64,000 nucleotides of DNA from Comamonas sp. (GCA_021166775.1 JAJPEQ010000005.1:62001-126000), one strand, 5' to 3'. Positions 34,061-46,313 are shown, numbered from the stretch's first letter. Made by a program: numbers and translations. Notes: generated by a model not told the origin, from the letters alone.

Positions 34061-34125
34061 AGAAAATACTATTAAATGCATAGCTTTCTACGATTGTCAC
34101 ACAAGCGTTTAATACATATTACAGT
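34061..34125. repeat. Diverged dispersed repeat copy at the right edge of the decayed restriction locus
   Basis: AAAATACTATTAAATGCATAGCTTTC, followed by ACACAAGCGTTTAATACATA; matches the A/T start, ATAGCT and CAAGCG parts of the family. With the copy at 31645 it brackets the hsd remnants. It also lies just ahead of metY and may contain its promoter. Confidence 0.5.
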
Positions 34126-34134
34126 CATAAAATC

Positions 34135-35448
34135 ATGAGCACTTCCCACGGCGACCACACCTTCGGCTTCGGCACCCGCGCCATCCACGCCGGTGCGCAG
34201 CCCGACCCCGTCACTGGCGCGCGCGCCACGCCCATCCATCAAACCACGAGCTTCGTCTTCGACGGCGCCGAGCACGCAAGCCAGCTCTTCAATCTGGAGA
34301 CCTTCGGCAACGTCTACAGCCGCATCAGCAACCCCACGGTCGCCGTGTTCGAGGAACGCATGGCGAGCCTGGAAGACGGGCGCGCGGCGCTCGCCTGCGC
34401 CAGCGGCATGGCGGCGCAGATGACCGCGCTGTTTGCCCTGCTCAAGAGCGGCGACCACGTGGTGGCCGCGAGCACACTCTATGGCGGCAGCATCGGGCAG
34501 CTGGGCATCGGCTTCGAGCGCCTGGGCATCACCACCACCTTCGTCGACCCGAAGGACCCGGAAAACTTCGCGCGCGCCATGCGCCCCGAAACCCGCGTGG
34601 TGTTCGGCGAGACGCTGGGCAACCCGCTGGCGAACGTGCTGGACATCGGTTCAATAGCCGACGTGGCCCACGCGCACGGCGTGCCGCTCATCATCGACAA
34701 CACCGTGGCCAGCCCCTATCTGTGCAATCCGCTCCAACTGGGCGCGGACATCGTGGTGCACAGCGCCACCAAGTACATCGGCGGCCACGGCACGACCATG
34801 GGCGGCGTGCTGATCGAAAGCGGGCGCTTCCCCTGGGACAACGGCAAGTTTCCCGACATGGTCGAGCCCAGCCGGGCCTACCACGGCGTGAAGTTCTACG
34901 AGACCTTCGGCGATTTCGGCTACACCATGAAGGCGCGCATGGAGGTCAATCGCACCTATGGCGGAGTGCTCTCGCCGATGAGCGCCTGGCTGCTGCTGCA
35001 GGGCGCCGAGACGCTGCACCTGCGCATGCAGGCGCACTGCCGCAACGCACTGGCCGTGGCGCGCCACCTGCAGCAGCACCCGCGCGTCGCCTGGGTCAAC
35101 TACCCCGGGCTGCCCGATTCGCCCTACCACGAACTCGCGCGCAAGCAGTTTCGCGCGGTCGACGGCGCGCCCGGCGCCTCGGGGCTGCTGACCTTCGGCA
35201 TCCGGGGGGGTGCCGCGGCCGGCGAGAAATTCATCGACGCCTGCGAATTCCTCAGCCACCTAGCCAACATCGGCGACGCCAAGACGCTGGTGCTGCACCC
35301 GGCTTCGACCACGCACCGGCAACTGAACGACGAAGAGCTGGCGCGCGCCGGTGTAAGTGCCGACATGGTGCGGCTTTCCGTCGGCATCGAGGACGTGCAG
35401 GACATCCTCTGGGACATCGACCAGGCGCTGGCGCGCTCGGCCGCGTAG
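34135..35448 (+). CDS. metY: O-acetylhomoserine sulfhydrylase (aminocarboxypropyltransferase)
   Basis: 437 aa PLP enzyme of the Cys/Met metabolism family. It makes homocysteine from O-acetylhomoserine and sulfide in direct sulfhydrylation. The PLP lysine is K213 in SATKYIGGHGTTMGG, and the cofactor-side EDGRAALACASGMAA and GNPLANVLDIGSIADVAHA are kept. Typical MetY length and the CEFLSHLANIGDAKTLVLHP segment separate it from cystathionine synthases. Monocistronic, ending 23 bases from the convergent epimerase gene. Confidence 0.93.
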   Translation: MSTSHGDHTFGFGTRAIHAGAQPDPVTGARATPIHQTTSFVFDGAEHASQLFNLETFGNVYSRISNPTVAVFEERMASLEDGRAALACASGMAAQMTALFALLKSGDHVVAASTLYGGSIGQLGIGFERLGITTTFVDPKDPENFARAMRPETRVVFGETLGNPLANVLDIGSIADVAHAHGVPLIIDNTVASPYLCNPLQLGADIVVHSATKYIGGHGTTMGGVLIESGRFPWDNGKFPDMVEPSRAYHGVKFYETFGDFGYTMKARMEVNRTYGGVLSPMSAWLLLQGAETLHLRMQAHCRNALAVARHLQQHPRVAWVNYPGLPDSPYHELARKQFRAVDGAPGASGLLTFGIRGGAAAGEKFIDACEFLSHLANIGDAKTLVLHPASTTHRQLNDEELARAGVSADMVRLSVGIEDVQDILWDIDQALARSAA

Positions 35449-35471
35449 CGCCACGCCACCGCCGCGCCACA

Positions 35472-36437
35472 TCAGGCACGCAACGCCCGTGCCATCGCGG
35501 CGATGCCTTCCTCGTAGGGCGTGATGCGAAACGCCGGGTAGCGCGCCTCGAACTTGGCGCTGCTGAAGACATAGTCCTGCTGATTCTGGTAGAGCATCTC
35601 GCGCGCCTCGCGCAAGTCGGGCACCACGAGGCCCAGCCCCCGCAGCAAGACCTCGGGCGGCGTCACCACCTTGGCGGGGGCGCCCAGCAGCCGGGCCGAC
35701 CACGCGAGAAGCTCACGCGGCGTGGTGGCGGGGCTCGCGGTCGGCAGGTGCCAGCTTTGCTGGTACGCCGCGTCGTCGAGCGCCAGCGTGGCGAGCGCGC
35801 GGCCAGCGTCCGGCACGTAGGTGAAGCTGTGCAGGCGGTCCGCATCGCCCAGCCACCACGCGGCGCGCCCCTGCGCCTGCCGCTGCATCGCCACCACGTG
35901 CAGCAGCGACTGGCGCACACCGGGGCCGTAGAAATCCGCGCTGCGGGCGACGAGCCAGCGCAGACCGCGCTCCTGGCCCGCGCGCTCGATCATCCTCAGC
36001 AATGCGGCACGCACCCGGCCCTTGCGCGAGGGCGGATCGATCGCGTGGTCCTCACGCATCGGCACCTTGAGCGGCAGCGGCCCGTAGGCGTAGAGGTTGT
36101 CGAACCAGACGAGGCGCGCGCCATGCGCCAGCGCCGCGTCGATCGCGCCCTGCACGATGCGCGGCCAGTCGCGCTGCCAGACGCGCGTGCGATACGGCAG
36201 GCCCAGCGTCAGGTGGATGTGGCTGGCTGCGCGCGCCGCCTCGTGCACCGCGCGCGCGTCCAGCGCATCGAGCGCGATGTGCGCGCCCACGGGTGCGTTC
36301 TCCGGCGGGTGTCGGCGGGCAATGACTGCCCGCTGGCCGCACTCGCGCAAGCGGGCGGCGGCCGCATCGCCGATCTGGCCGCCGCCGATGATCAGGTGAA
36401 ATGCCTCGGGTTCGGTGTGGGTCTGCAGGGTGTTCAT
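35472..36437 (-). CDS. NAD-dependent epimerase/dehydratase family protein
   Basis: 321 aa from the ATG at 36437 (MNTLQTHTEPEAFHLIIGGG); longer frames run into the LysR gene. The nucleotide-binding loop is IIGGGQIGDAAAARL, and extended SDR features include WFDNLYAYGPLPLKVP and SADFYGPGVRQSLLHV. The YxxxK pair is not obvious, so it may be an atypical SDR with a reductase or isomerase role, or a nucleotide-binding protein. Substrate unknown. Divergent from the LysR gene, which may regulate it. Confidence 0.78.
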   Translation of the reverse strand: MNTLQTHTEPEAFHLIIGGGQIGDAAAARLRECGQRAVIARRHPPENAPVGAHIALDALDARAVHEAARAASHIHLTLGLPYRTRVWQRDWPRIVQGAIDAALAHGARLVWFDNLYAYGPLPLKVPMREDHAIDPPSRKGRVRAALLRMIERAGQERGLRWLVARSADFYGPGVRQSLLHVVAMQRQAQGRAAWWLGDADRLHSFTYVPDAGRALATLALDDAAYQQSWHLPTASPATTPRELLAWSARLLGAPAKVVTPPEVLLRGLGLVVPDLREAREMLYQNQQDYVFSSAKFEARYPAFRITPYEEGIAAMARALRA

Positions 36438-36525
36438 GCGCTGATCATCACAGTGATGCGCCCGCCATGGAATCACACAAAAGACATAATGGCCATTCAT
36501 ATCTGAATGGGTTTTGAGGGATTGC

Positions 36526-37407
36526 ATGGATGCGCAAACCATCGACTGGCGCCTGCTTCAAGCCTTCCTCGCGGCGGCCGAGACGGGCTCGCTCGGCGCC
36601 GCGGCCCGCGCGCTCGGTGAGAGTCAGCCGACGCTGAGCCGACGGCTGGCGCAACTGGAGACAGGGCTCGGGCAGGCGCTGTTCGAGCGCACGCCCCGTG
36701 GGCTCACCGCGACGGCGGCGGGCGCGGCGCTGATCGAGCCGGCGCGGCGCATGCACCAGCAGGTGGCGCGCATGGCGCTGGCCATCGAGCAGCATGCGCG
36801 CACGCTCGCCGGCACGGTGCGCATCACCGCCAGCGCCATGGTGAGCCAGCATCTGCTGCTGCCGGCGCTGCGCGCGCTGCGCGAGCAGCGCCCCGAGATC
36901 CAGATCGAACTGCTGGCGGACGACGGCGTGAGGGACCTGCTGGCGCGTGACGCCGACATCGCGCTGCGCATGTTCCGTCCGCGCGAGGGCGGATTGATCG
37001 CGCGGCGGCTGGCCGACCTGCCCGTGGGCCTGTATGCGCATCGCGACTACCTCGCGCGCCACGGCCCCGTGACGCGCGAGACGCTGGCCGCGCATGCCTG
37101 GATCGGCCCGAACGAAGGCGAACAGATGCGCCGCGGCTTCGCGCTCGCGGGCTACAGCGTCACGCGGGCGTTCTTCGCGCTGCGCACCGACGATTCGGCG
37201 CTCGCGTGGCGCGCCGTGCTCGAAGGTCTTGGCATCGGCGCGGGCATCGTGGCGGTGGCCGAGCGCACGCCCGAACTCGTGCGCGTGCTGCCGGAACTGA
37301 CCATCGCTCCCATGCCCTGCTGGCTCGCGGTACACCGGGAATTGCGTGGCACGCCGCGGCTGCGCGCCGTGGCCGATGCGCTCGCTACCGCGTTCGCGCG
37401 GCGCTGA
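36526..37407 (+). CDS. LysR family transcriptional regulator
   Basis: 293 aa. N-terminal winged helix (4-63, LLQAFLAAAETGSLGAAARA … SQPTLSRRLAQLE) and a C-terminal periplasmic-binding-type effector domain (about 90-290). Its start lies 89 bases from the divergent epimerase gene, so that gene is a candidate target. The ligand cannot be told. It ends convergent with the TDT transporter. Confidence 0.92.
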   Translation: MDAQTIDWRLLQAFLAAAETGSLGAAARALGESQPTLSRRLAQLETGLGQALFERTPRGLTATAAGAALIEPARRMHQQVARMALAIEQHARTLAGTVRITASAMVSQHLLLPALRALREQRPEIQIELLADDGVRDLLARDADIALRMFRPREGGLIARRLADLPVGLYAHRDYLARHGPVTRETLAAHAWIGPNEGEQMRRGFALAGYSVTRAFFALRTDDSALAWRAVLEGLGIGAGIVAVAERTPELVRVLPELTIAPMPCWLAVHRELRGTPRLRAVADALATAFARR

Positions 37408-37465
37408 CGGCCGCCCGGCCAGCAGCCCGTCGCTGGGCGCCAGGCGCACGAACGCGCCTTTAACC

Positions 37466-38515
37466 TCAATCGCGCCGACCCCGCAGCACAGCGGACAGCC
37501 GCCGCGCCATCCCGCCCCACGTGACGAGCCACGCCAGCACGCCCAGCCACAGAAACAGCTGCGCCAGCGGCTTCAGCAGCGCGATGCCCAACGCCGCATC
37601 CATCTGCCAGGTGCACGCGGCGTACATGCCCAGCGGGAACACCAGCCCCCAATACAGCGGCTCGTAGCGCAGCGGATAACGGCGCACACCGTGGCGCCAG
37701 ATGCCCAGCAGCACCAGCACCGGAATCCACCAGCTGCCCGTGGCCCAGTACAGCAGCGTGTAGCCCTTGACGAAGGGCAGCAGCGTCGCCAGCCACGGCG
37801 CCTCGGGCGCTTCCTGGATCAGCAGCGCGCCCGCGAGCGTCGAAATCGCCAGCGCGCCCATGTTGATCCAGTACGAGGGCACGAGCTCCTCGGGCGCGAG
37901 GCGCAGGAACATGAAGCGGTAGAAGATCAGGCCCATGAGCCACAGGTACAGCACGCCGGCCCACAGCCACAGCGTCAACGCCACGAAGTTGACCGTGGGT
38001 CGCCAGTGCAGGGGCACATCGGGCGCCAGCAGCGCGCACACCACGGCCACCGATTGCGTGGCCACGACCGCCAGCAGCCACGAGCCGCTGATGCCGCGCA
38101 CGAGCGCAGGCTTGTCTCGCTTGATGATGAAGCCCAGAAACATCGCATACGTGAAGGCCGCCCACAGCAGCAGCGTGAGCAACCCCAGCGCCATGCCCAC
38201 CTGCCGCGCATGCTGCTGCACCAGAAATTGCGCGGCCAGCACGCCGGTGGCCGCCACCACGGTGAAGTAGCCCGGCCCCACGGCATGATTGGCCATGTCG
38301 CCAAAGAAGCGGCCGGGATAAAGCAAGGCGCGCAGCAGGTAGAGCAGCGCCAGCACCGCGTATTGCAGCACGTTGAGCGCGAACAGGGCGCGGGCGATCC
38401 AGGTCAGGCCCATCATCGAGGCCGCCAGCGCCACGATGCCGGTGGCCATGACCAGGCCGAAATTGGCCGGAGACAAATCCGCCAAGGCGCTGCGCCAGCC
38501 CGCGATCCCAGTCAT
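37466..38515 (-). CDS. TDT/SLAC1-family transporter (TehA-like)
   Basis: 349 aa from the ATG at 38515; a longer frame would translate part of a dispersed repeat. About ten membrane helices are visible, starting with FGLVMATGIVALAASMMGL and including a conserved LNVLQYAVLALLYLLRALLYP and LWAGVLYLWLMGLIFYRFMF. The family includes TehA, sulfite and dicarboxylate exporters and plant SLAC1 anion channels, with a Phe-gated pore. A C4-dicarboxylate or sulfite role is possible; not resolved. Next to clpA terminator. Confidence 0.85.
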   Translation of the reverse strand: MTGIAGWRSALADLSPANFGLVMATGIVALAASMMGLTWIARALFALNVLQYAVLALLYLLRALLYPGRFFGDMANHAVGPGYFTVVAATGVLAAQFLVQQHARQVGMALGLLTLLLWAAFTYAMFLGFIIKRDKPALVRGISGSWLLAVVATQSVAVVCALLAPDVPLHWRPTVNFVALTLWLWAGVLYLWLMGLIFYRFMFLRLAPEELVPSYWINMGALAISTLAGALLIQEAPEAPWLATLLPFVKGYTLLYWATGSWWIPVLVLLGIWRHGVRRYPLRYEPLYWGLVFPLGMYAACTWQMDAALGIALLKPLAQLFLWLGVLAWLVTWGGMARRLSAVLRGRRD

Positions 38516-38518
38516 TGT

Positions 38519-38567
38519 TAGAATTTTTATAGCTGCTCGCGCTTGATGGACAAGCGCTTTTGCCATA
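38519..38567. repeat. Dispersed comamonad repeat, near full copy
   Basis: TTTTTATAGCTGCTCGCGCT, then TGATGGACAAGCGCTTTTGCCA. The pair GCGCTTG and CAAGCGC gives a 7-bp stem with a 6-base loop. It lies between the TDT start and the clpA terminator, so it probably contributes to the TDT 5' region. Confidence 0.75.
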
Positions 38568-38575
38568 TTTTATAC

Positions 38576-38599
38576 AAAAAGCCCGCCGAACAGGCGGGC
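38576..38599 (-). terminator. Rho-independent terminator of clpA
   Basis: Minus-strand GCCCGCC, loop TGTTC, GGCGGGC, then TTTTT. It follows the clpA stop by about 22 bases. Confidence 0.85.
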
Positions 38600-38621
38600 T
38601 TGGAGGGGCGTCAGGCGCGCA

Positions 38622-40982
<2,361 letters not shown>

Positions 40983-41044
40983 GTGAGAACTCCTTTGGCT
41001 TGCGGTTGGGACTAACTGTAGATCAGATCAGGGCGCGGCGCCCA

Positions 41045-41392
41045 TCATTCAACAGGCTCCGCGAGACATTGCAGGGGGTGGCCCGCCTTGTGCGCCGCAT
41101 CCATCACCTGCGCCACCTTGGTGTCGGCGATGTCGCGGGTGTAGACGCCACACACGCCTTTGCCATCGAGGTGGATCTTGAGCATGATCTGCGTGGCGGC
41201 CTCACGATCCTTGTTGAAAAATTCCTGCAGCACGACGACCACGAACTCCATCGGCGTGAAATCGTCGTTGAGCATCACCACCTGATACAGGTGCGGCGGC
41301 TGCAGCTTTTGCGTGCGCCGCTCGGCGACAACCGAACCGCCCTCATCCCAGGATGGCTCGCGGGGTGCTGGTACGGGCGCTTTGGTAACCAT
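41045..41392 (-). CDS. clpS: ClpS adaptor of ClpAP
   Basis: 115 aa from the ATG of [10 protein letters not shown]; an ATG 9 bases earlier (MSFMVTK) is also possible. The conserved [20 protein letters not shown] motif (ClpA-binding and N-degron pocket) and [19 protein letters not shown] are clear. ClpS delivers N-end-rule substrates to ClpA and blocks degradation of ssrA-tagged ones. Upstream of clpA in the same orientation, the standard arrangement. Confidence 0.96.
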   Translation of the reverse strand: MVTKAPVPAPREPSWDEGGSVVAERRTQKLQPPHLYQVVMLNDDFTPMEFVVVVLQEFFNKDREAATQIMLKIHLDGKGVCGVYTRDIADTKVAQVMDAAHKAGHPLQCLAEPVE

Positions 41393-41526
41393 GAAACTCA
41401 TTCTAGCGATCAAGCGCAAAGCCTGATGGCTGTGAATCTGGTGCCGCTGCCCCGCTTTTCAAGCATTCGCCGCAAAGGATGAACGCAAGGCGCCGCCGGG
41501 CCTTGCCAGGCCGAGCAGGGGCGCTA

Positions 41527-44500
41527 TCAAGACACGGAATACACCACGTGGACGGCATCGGCGCCCGCCTGCGCGCCCCAGGCGGCCAGGGCCGCATCCG
41601 AGGGGAAAAAGCGGCTGGCGTCCCCCAGTTGCAATTCGGCGCTGGCCACCTGGCCGTCCGCCTCGCACTGCAGTCCCAGGCGCACGCACAGGCCGCGCGC
41701 CAGGACGTGGCCTTCCCCGGTTTCCTCGACTTTCGGCGGAAAGCGCCGCACGAAGGCAGCCACATCGGGCACGCTTGCGCCCGCCTGCACCCGCAGGTAC
41801 TTGCCAAAGCGCGCGCGCGCCATCGGCACGCTCCAGACCTGCTGTGCCTTCAGGCGCAGACCGCCATTGAAATGGTCCGGCTGCACGCGCCCGCTGATCA
41901 CGACCGCTTCATCGTCGCGCAAGGCCTCGGCGGCCGCAGTCGCCACGCCTTCATCGGCGGAGACGTCGATGGCCGCGCTCTTGTCGTCGAGCTTGAACAG
42001 CGTGAGCTTGCCGCGCTGGCCGTTGATCGCGCGCAGATCGGCCACGATGCCCGCGACCAGGACGCTTTCGCGGCTGTCGGCGAGCTGGGCCAGGGGCGTC
42101 GGGGCAAAGCGCCTGACCTCGCTCTCGACCGCATCGAACAGATGTCCCGAGAGGTGAAAACCGATGGCCGCCTTCTCCTGCGTCAGGCGCTCGCGCACGT
42201 CCCAGGGCAGCACGCTCATGAGCGGCGGCTCTTCGTCGCTCGCGCCCACCGCGCCGTCACCCATCATGTCGAAGAGCCCACCCTGGTTGGCATTGGCAAG
42301 CCGGGCCTGCGCATACTCGAACGCGATGTCGATCGACGCGGCCAGCGCCGCGCGGTTGCGGTCGATGGCGTCGAACGCCCCGGCCTTGACGAGCGCCTCC
42401 ACCGTGCGCTTGTTGATGCGCGTGCGATCCACCCGCGCGCAAAAGTCGAAAAGGCTCGCAAACGGCCCGCGCGTGCTGCCTTGCGGCCCTTCGCCCCGGC
42501 CTTCGCGCGCTGCGACGATGGCCTCGATCGCCTGCTGGCCCGTGCCCTTGACCGCGCCCAGGCCGTAGCGGATCACCTGGTCCGTCACGGGCTCGAAGCG
42601 GTACACCCCCCGGTTGATGTCCGGCGGCTCGAACGACAGGCCTTCGCGGATGGCGTCATCGACCAGCACCTTGAGCTTGTCGGTGTCGTCCATCTCGACG
42701 GTCATGTTGGCGCAGAAGAACTCCGCCGTGTAGTGCACCTTGAGCCAGCCGGTGTGATACGCCAGCAGCGAGTAGGCGGCGGCGTGCGACTTGTTGAAGC
42801 CGTAGCCCGCGAATTTCTCCATGAGGTCGAACACCTCGTCGGCCGTGGCCTGCGCGATGCCCTTGGCGGCCGCGCCCTTGCGGAAGATCTCGCGGTGGCG
42901 CGCCATCTCCTCGTGCTTTTTCTTGCCCATCGCGCGGCGCAGCAGGTCGGCGCCGCCGAGCGTGTAGCCGCCCAGCACCTGCGCGGTCTGCATCACCTGC
43001 TCCTGGTAGACCATGATGCCGTAGGTCTCGGCCAGCACCGGCTCCACCAGCGGGTGCGGGTAAATCACCTCTTCCTTGCCGTGCTTGCGGTTGATGTAGC
43101 TGGGAATCAGGTCCATCGGCCCCGGGCGGTACAGGGCGTTCAAGGCAATCAGGTCTTCGAGGCGGCCGGGGCGCGCTTCCTTGAGCATGCCCTGCATGCC
43201 GCGGCTTTCAAACTGGAACACCGCCTCGGTGCGCCCTTCCTGGAACAGCCGGTAGGTGGGGGCATCGTCCAGCGGAATGTTTTCGAACGCAAAGTCTTCC
43301 TGCCCCTTGTGCCGCGCACGGATGAACTCGCGCGCGAGCTCCAGAATCGTGAGCGTTGCCAGGCCCAGAAAGTCGAATTTCACCAGGCCGATCGCCTCCA
43401 CGTCGTCCTTGTCGAACTGGCTCACGGCCGAAGTGCTGCCCGGCTGCTGATACAGCGGGCAAAAATCGGTGAGCTTGCCCGGCGCGATCAGCACGCCCCC
43501 CGCATGCATGCCGATGTTGCGCGTCAGACCCTCGAGCTTCTGCGCCATCTCCACCACCGAGCGCACATCCTCCTCGCCCCGCACGCGCGCCCAGAGCTGC
43601 GGCTCGAGCTCGAGCGCGTAGTTGTGCTTGTCGCCCTCGATGCGCGGCTCGGGCGGATAGGCGAGCGTGTAGGTCTGCCCCGGCTTGGCCGGCACGAGCT
43701 TGGAGATGCCGTCGCAGAAGGTGTAGCTCATGTCCATGACGCGCCCGGCGTCGCGGATCGCGGCCTTGGCGGCCATGGTGCCGAAAGTGGCGATCTGGCT
43801 CACGGCATCCTTGCCGTAGCGCTCCTTCACGTAGTCGATCACCCGGTCGCGATTGGCCTGGCAGAAATCCACGTCGAAGTCGGGCATGGACACCCGCTCG
43901 GGGTTCAGGAAGCGCTCGAACAGCAGGTTGTAGTGCAGCGGATCGAGGTCGGTGATCTTGAGCGCATAGGCCACGAGCGAGCCCGCGCCCGAACCGCGCC
44001 CCGGCCCCACCGGGCAGGCATGCGTCTTGGCCCACTGGATGAAGTCACCGACGATCAGGAAATAGCCGGGGAAGCCCATCTCGATGATGATCCCCAGCTC
44101 GAACGCCAGCCGCTCCTCATAGCGCGGCCGCTGCCGCTGCCGCTCGGCCTCGTCGGGGTAGAGGTGGCGCAGGCGTTCCTGCAGCCCTTCCTGCGAGACG
44201 TGGCGGAAATAGTCCTCCATCACCATGCCCGCCGGGATCGGGAAATCGGGCAGCTGCGGCTTGCCCAGCACCAGCGACAGGCTGCAGCGGCGCGCGATCT
44301 CCACCGTGTTGGCCAGCGCCGAGGGCACGTCGGCAAAGAGCTGCTGCATCTGCGCACTGCTCTTGAAATACTGCTCGCGCGTGAAGCGCCGCGCGCGCCG
44401 CCGGTCGCCCAGGGTGCTGCCCTCGGCGATGCAGATGCGCGCCTCGTGCGCCTCGTAGTCATCGGCCTGCAGAAACTGCACCGGCTGCGTGGCCACGACG

Positions 44501-45069
44501 GGCAACTGCAGGCGTGCCGCCAGCTGCACGGTGGCCACCACATGGGCCTCGTCATCGTCGCGTCCCGCGCGCTGCAGTTCCAGATAGAAACGATGGGGGA
44601 AAACGGCCGCGAGCTGCAGCGCCTGCTCGGCAGCGCCCGCTTCGTTGCCCAGCATGAGCGCACGGCCCACCGGACCGGCCTGCGCGCCCGAGAGCGCGAT
44701 CAAGCCCTCGGCCAGTTCCTGCAGCCACGCCCAGCGGCACACCGCCACGTCGCGCACCACGCCCTGCATCCAGGCGCGGGTGAGCAGCTCGCACAGGTTG
44801 AAGTAGCCTCGCCGGTTCTGCACCAGCAGCACGATGCGCGTAGGCTCGCCCCCAGCGGCATCTTCCAGACAGATCTCGGCGCCGATGACGGGTTTGACGC
44901 CTTTGCCACGCGCGGCCTTGTAGAGCTTGAGCGCGCCGAACAGGTTGTTCAGGTCAGTGAGCGCCAAGGCTCCCTGACCATCCTTGGCGGCGGCGTCCAC
45001 CGCTTCATCGATGCGCGTGGTGCCGTCGACCACGGAAAATTCGGAATGCAGGCGCAGGTGGACAAACAT
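41527..45069 (-). CDS. dnaE: DNA polymerase III alpha subunit
   Basis: 1180 aa replicative polymerase of the DnaE1 type. N-terminal PHP domain (HLRLHSEFSVVDGTTRIDEA, 4-23), then the palm with its catalytic Asp pair in SMPDFDVDFCQANRDRVIDY, PGRGSGAGSLVAYAL, and the fingers motif LLRRAMGKKKHEEMARH; a HhH motif and an OB-fold domain lie in the last ~200 residues. Start at 45069 gives the usual MFVHLRLHSEF; the 50-residue upstream extension is not expected. Monocistronic here. Confidence 0.97.
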   Translation of the reverse strand: MFVHLRLHSEFSVVDGTTRIDEAVDAAAKDGQGALALTDLNNLFGALKLYKAARGKGVKPVIGAEICLEDAAGGEPTRIVLLVQNRRGYFNLCELLTRAWMQGVVRDVAVCRWAWLQELAEGLIALSGAQAGPVGRALMLGNEAGAAEQALQLAAVFPHRFYLELQRAGRDDDEAHVVATVQLAARLQLPVVATQPVQFLQADDYEAHEARICIAEGSTLGDRRRARRFTREQYFKSSAQMQQLFADVPSALANTVEIARRCSLSLVLGKPQLPDFPIPAGMVMEDYFRHVSQEGLQERLRHLYPDEAERQRQRPRYEERLAFELGIIIEMGFPGYFLIVGDFIQWAKTHACPVGPGRGSGAGSLVAYALKITDLDPLHYNLLFERFLNPERVSMPDFDVDFCQANRDRVIDYVKERYGKDAVSQIATFGTMAAKAAIRDAGRVMDMSYTFCDGISKLVPAKPGQTYTLAYPPEPRIEGDKHNYALELEPQLWARVRGEEDVRSVVEMAQKLEGLTRNIGMHAGGVLIAPGKLTDFCPLYQQPGSTSAVSQFDKDDVEAIGLVKFDFLGLATLTILELAREFIRARHKGQEDFAFENIPLDDAPTYRLFQEGRTEAVFQFESRGMQGMLKEARPGRLEDLIALNALYRPGPMDLIPSYINRKHGKEEVIYPHPLVEPVLAETYGIMVYQEQVMQTAQVLGGYTLGGADLLRRAMGKKKHEEMARHREIFRKGAAAKGIAQATADEVFDLMEKFAGYGFNKSHAAAYSLLAYHTGWLKVHYTAEFFCANMTVEMDDTDKLKVLVDDAIREGLSFEPPDINRGVYRFEPVTDQVIRYGLGAVKGTGQQAIEAIVAAREGRGEGPQGSTRGPFASLFDFCARVDRTRINKRTVEALVKAGAFDAIDRNRAALAASIDIAFEYAQARLANANQGGLFDMMGDGAVGASDEEPPLMSVLPWDVRERLTQEKAAIGFHLSGHLFDAVESEVRRFAPTPLAQLADSRESVLVAGIVADLRAINGQRGKLTLFKLDDKSAAIDVSADEGVATAAAEALRDDEAVVISGRVQPDHFNGGLRLKAQQVWSVPMARARFGKYLRVQAGASVPDVAAFVRRFPPKVEETGEGHVLARGLCVRLGLQCEADGQVASAELQLGDASRFFPSDAALAAWGAQAGADAVHVVYSVS

Positions 45070-45515
45070 CCGTCGATTGTAGGAAGAGCCGTCCACGCCG
45101 CCCCGGCACGCGGGTGGCTCACCGTGGAAAACCGCCACGCTCCACATGCCCGTCAGGCGATCACTGGGAAATGAGGCATCGGGCGCTTGGGCCATGAGCG
45201 TGTGCCCCGGCGACGCCATGAACGGTCGGGGGTGCGCTCAGAGCAGGCCGGGCATGGCCGAGACATCGGGAAACCGAGCGTGCAGACCAGCGCCGCCGCC
45301 AACAGGATCACGCGCCGCCCCCGTCGCAGCGCAGCCACGCAACCACAAGGTACAGCGGCGGCGTGAGCGGACAGAACACGCGCCTGGCCTCTTTGTCCCC
45401 CGTCACGCGCACGGCCGGTGTGGCGGGGCCGCCATTTTCGGTGAATCGCACATGGTTTGCGCGGGCGCGGTTTCATACAATGGCCGGATTCAGTCGCTCA
45501 GGTTTCCCACGCTCC
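45070..45515. other. Divergent dnaE-bamD intergenic region, no gene supported
   Basis: 446 bases. It must hold the promoters of dnaE (leftward) and bamD (rightward). TACAAT at 45476-45481, about 35 bases before the bamD ATG, is the best -10 candidate; the -35 is weak. Short frames here show no recognisable protein. Confidence 0.4.
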
Positions 45516-46313
45516 ATGCTGCGCCCTTTTGCCCTTTTGCCCGCCACCCTGCTGCTTGCCGCCACTTTGGCGGGCTGCTCCAGCACGCCCGAGGACCCCA
45601 CCGCGCACTGGAGCGTGCAGAAAATCCAGTCTGAAGCGCAGGACGAAATGAAGAGCGGCGCCTGGGAAAAGGCCGTCCCGCTGCTCGAAAAACTCGAAGG
45701 GCGTGCCGCTGGTACTCCGCTGGCCCAGCAGGCACAGCTGGAAAAGGCCTACGCGCAGTACAAGGATGGCGAGCGGCCGCAGGCCATTGCCACGCTCGAC
45801 CGCTTCATGAAGCTGCACCCTGCGAGTCCCGCGTACGACTATGCGCTGTACATGAAGGGCGTGGTCAACTTCAACGACGACCTGGGGTGGTTTTCCTGGC
45901 TCTCGCGGCAGGATCTGTCCGAGCGCGACCAGAAGGCGGCCAAGGACTCGTTCGAGGCGTTCAAGGAACTCGTCACACGCTTTCCGGATTCGCGTTACAC
46001 GCCCGATGCACGCCAGCGCATGACCTACATCGTGAACTCGCTGGCGCAATACGACGTGCACGTGGCGCGCTACTATTTTGATCGCGGCGCCTATGTCGCG
46101 GCGGTGAGCCGCGCGCAGTCGTCGATCAAGGATTTCCCCAGTGCGCCCTCCAATGAGGAGGCGCTGTACATCCTGGTGCGCTCCTACGATGCTCTGGGGC
46201 TCACCCAGCTGAGTGCCGATGCGCAGCGCGTGCTCGATGCCTCCTATCCTCACAGCGACCTGCCCAAGCAAGGTTTCAAGGGCAAATCCAATCCCTGGTG
46301 GAAATTCTGGTAA
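45516..46313 (+). CDS. bamD: Outer membrane protein assembly factor BamD
   Basis: 265 aa lipoprotein. The signal peptide MLRPFALLPATLLLAATLAG ends in a lipobox LAGC with Cys21. Five TPR-like repeats follow (PASPAYDYALYMKGVVNFND, AKDSFEAFKELVTRFPDSRY, ARYYFDRGAYVAAVSRAQSS). BamD is the essential partner of BamA in outer-membrane beta-barrel insertion. The ATG at 45516 is chosen because it gives a clean signal peptide; upstream frames are extra. Confidence 0.95.
   Translation: MLRPFALLPATLLLAATLAGCSSTPEDPTAHWSVQKIQSEAQDEMKSGAWEKAVPLLEKLEGRAAGTPLAQQAQLEKAYAQYKDGERPQAIATLDRFMKLHPASPAYDYALYMKGVVNFNDDLGWFSWLSRQDLSERDQKAAKDSFEAFKELVTRFPDSRYTPDARQRMTYIVNSLAQYDVHVARYYFDRGAYVAAVSRAQSSIKDFPSAPSNEEALYILVRSYDALGLTQLSADAQRVLDASYPHSDLPKQGFKGKSNPWWKFW

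Noticed and set aside
31645-34125. A working type I restriction-modification system
   Set aside because: hsdM, hsdS and hsdR are all fragmentary with frameshifts and missing catalytic cores.
45153-45476. 107-residue minus-strand frame between dnaE and bamD
   Set aside because: Arg/Pro-rich composition, no recognisable family, overlaps the likely bamD promoter.
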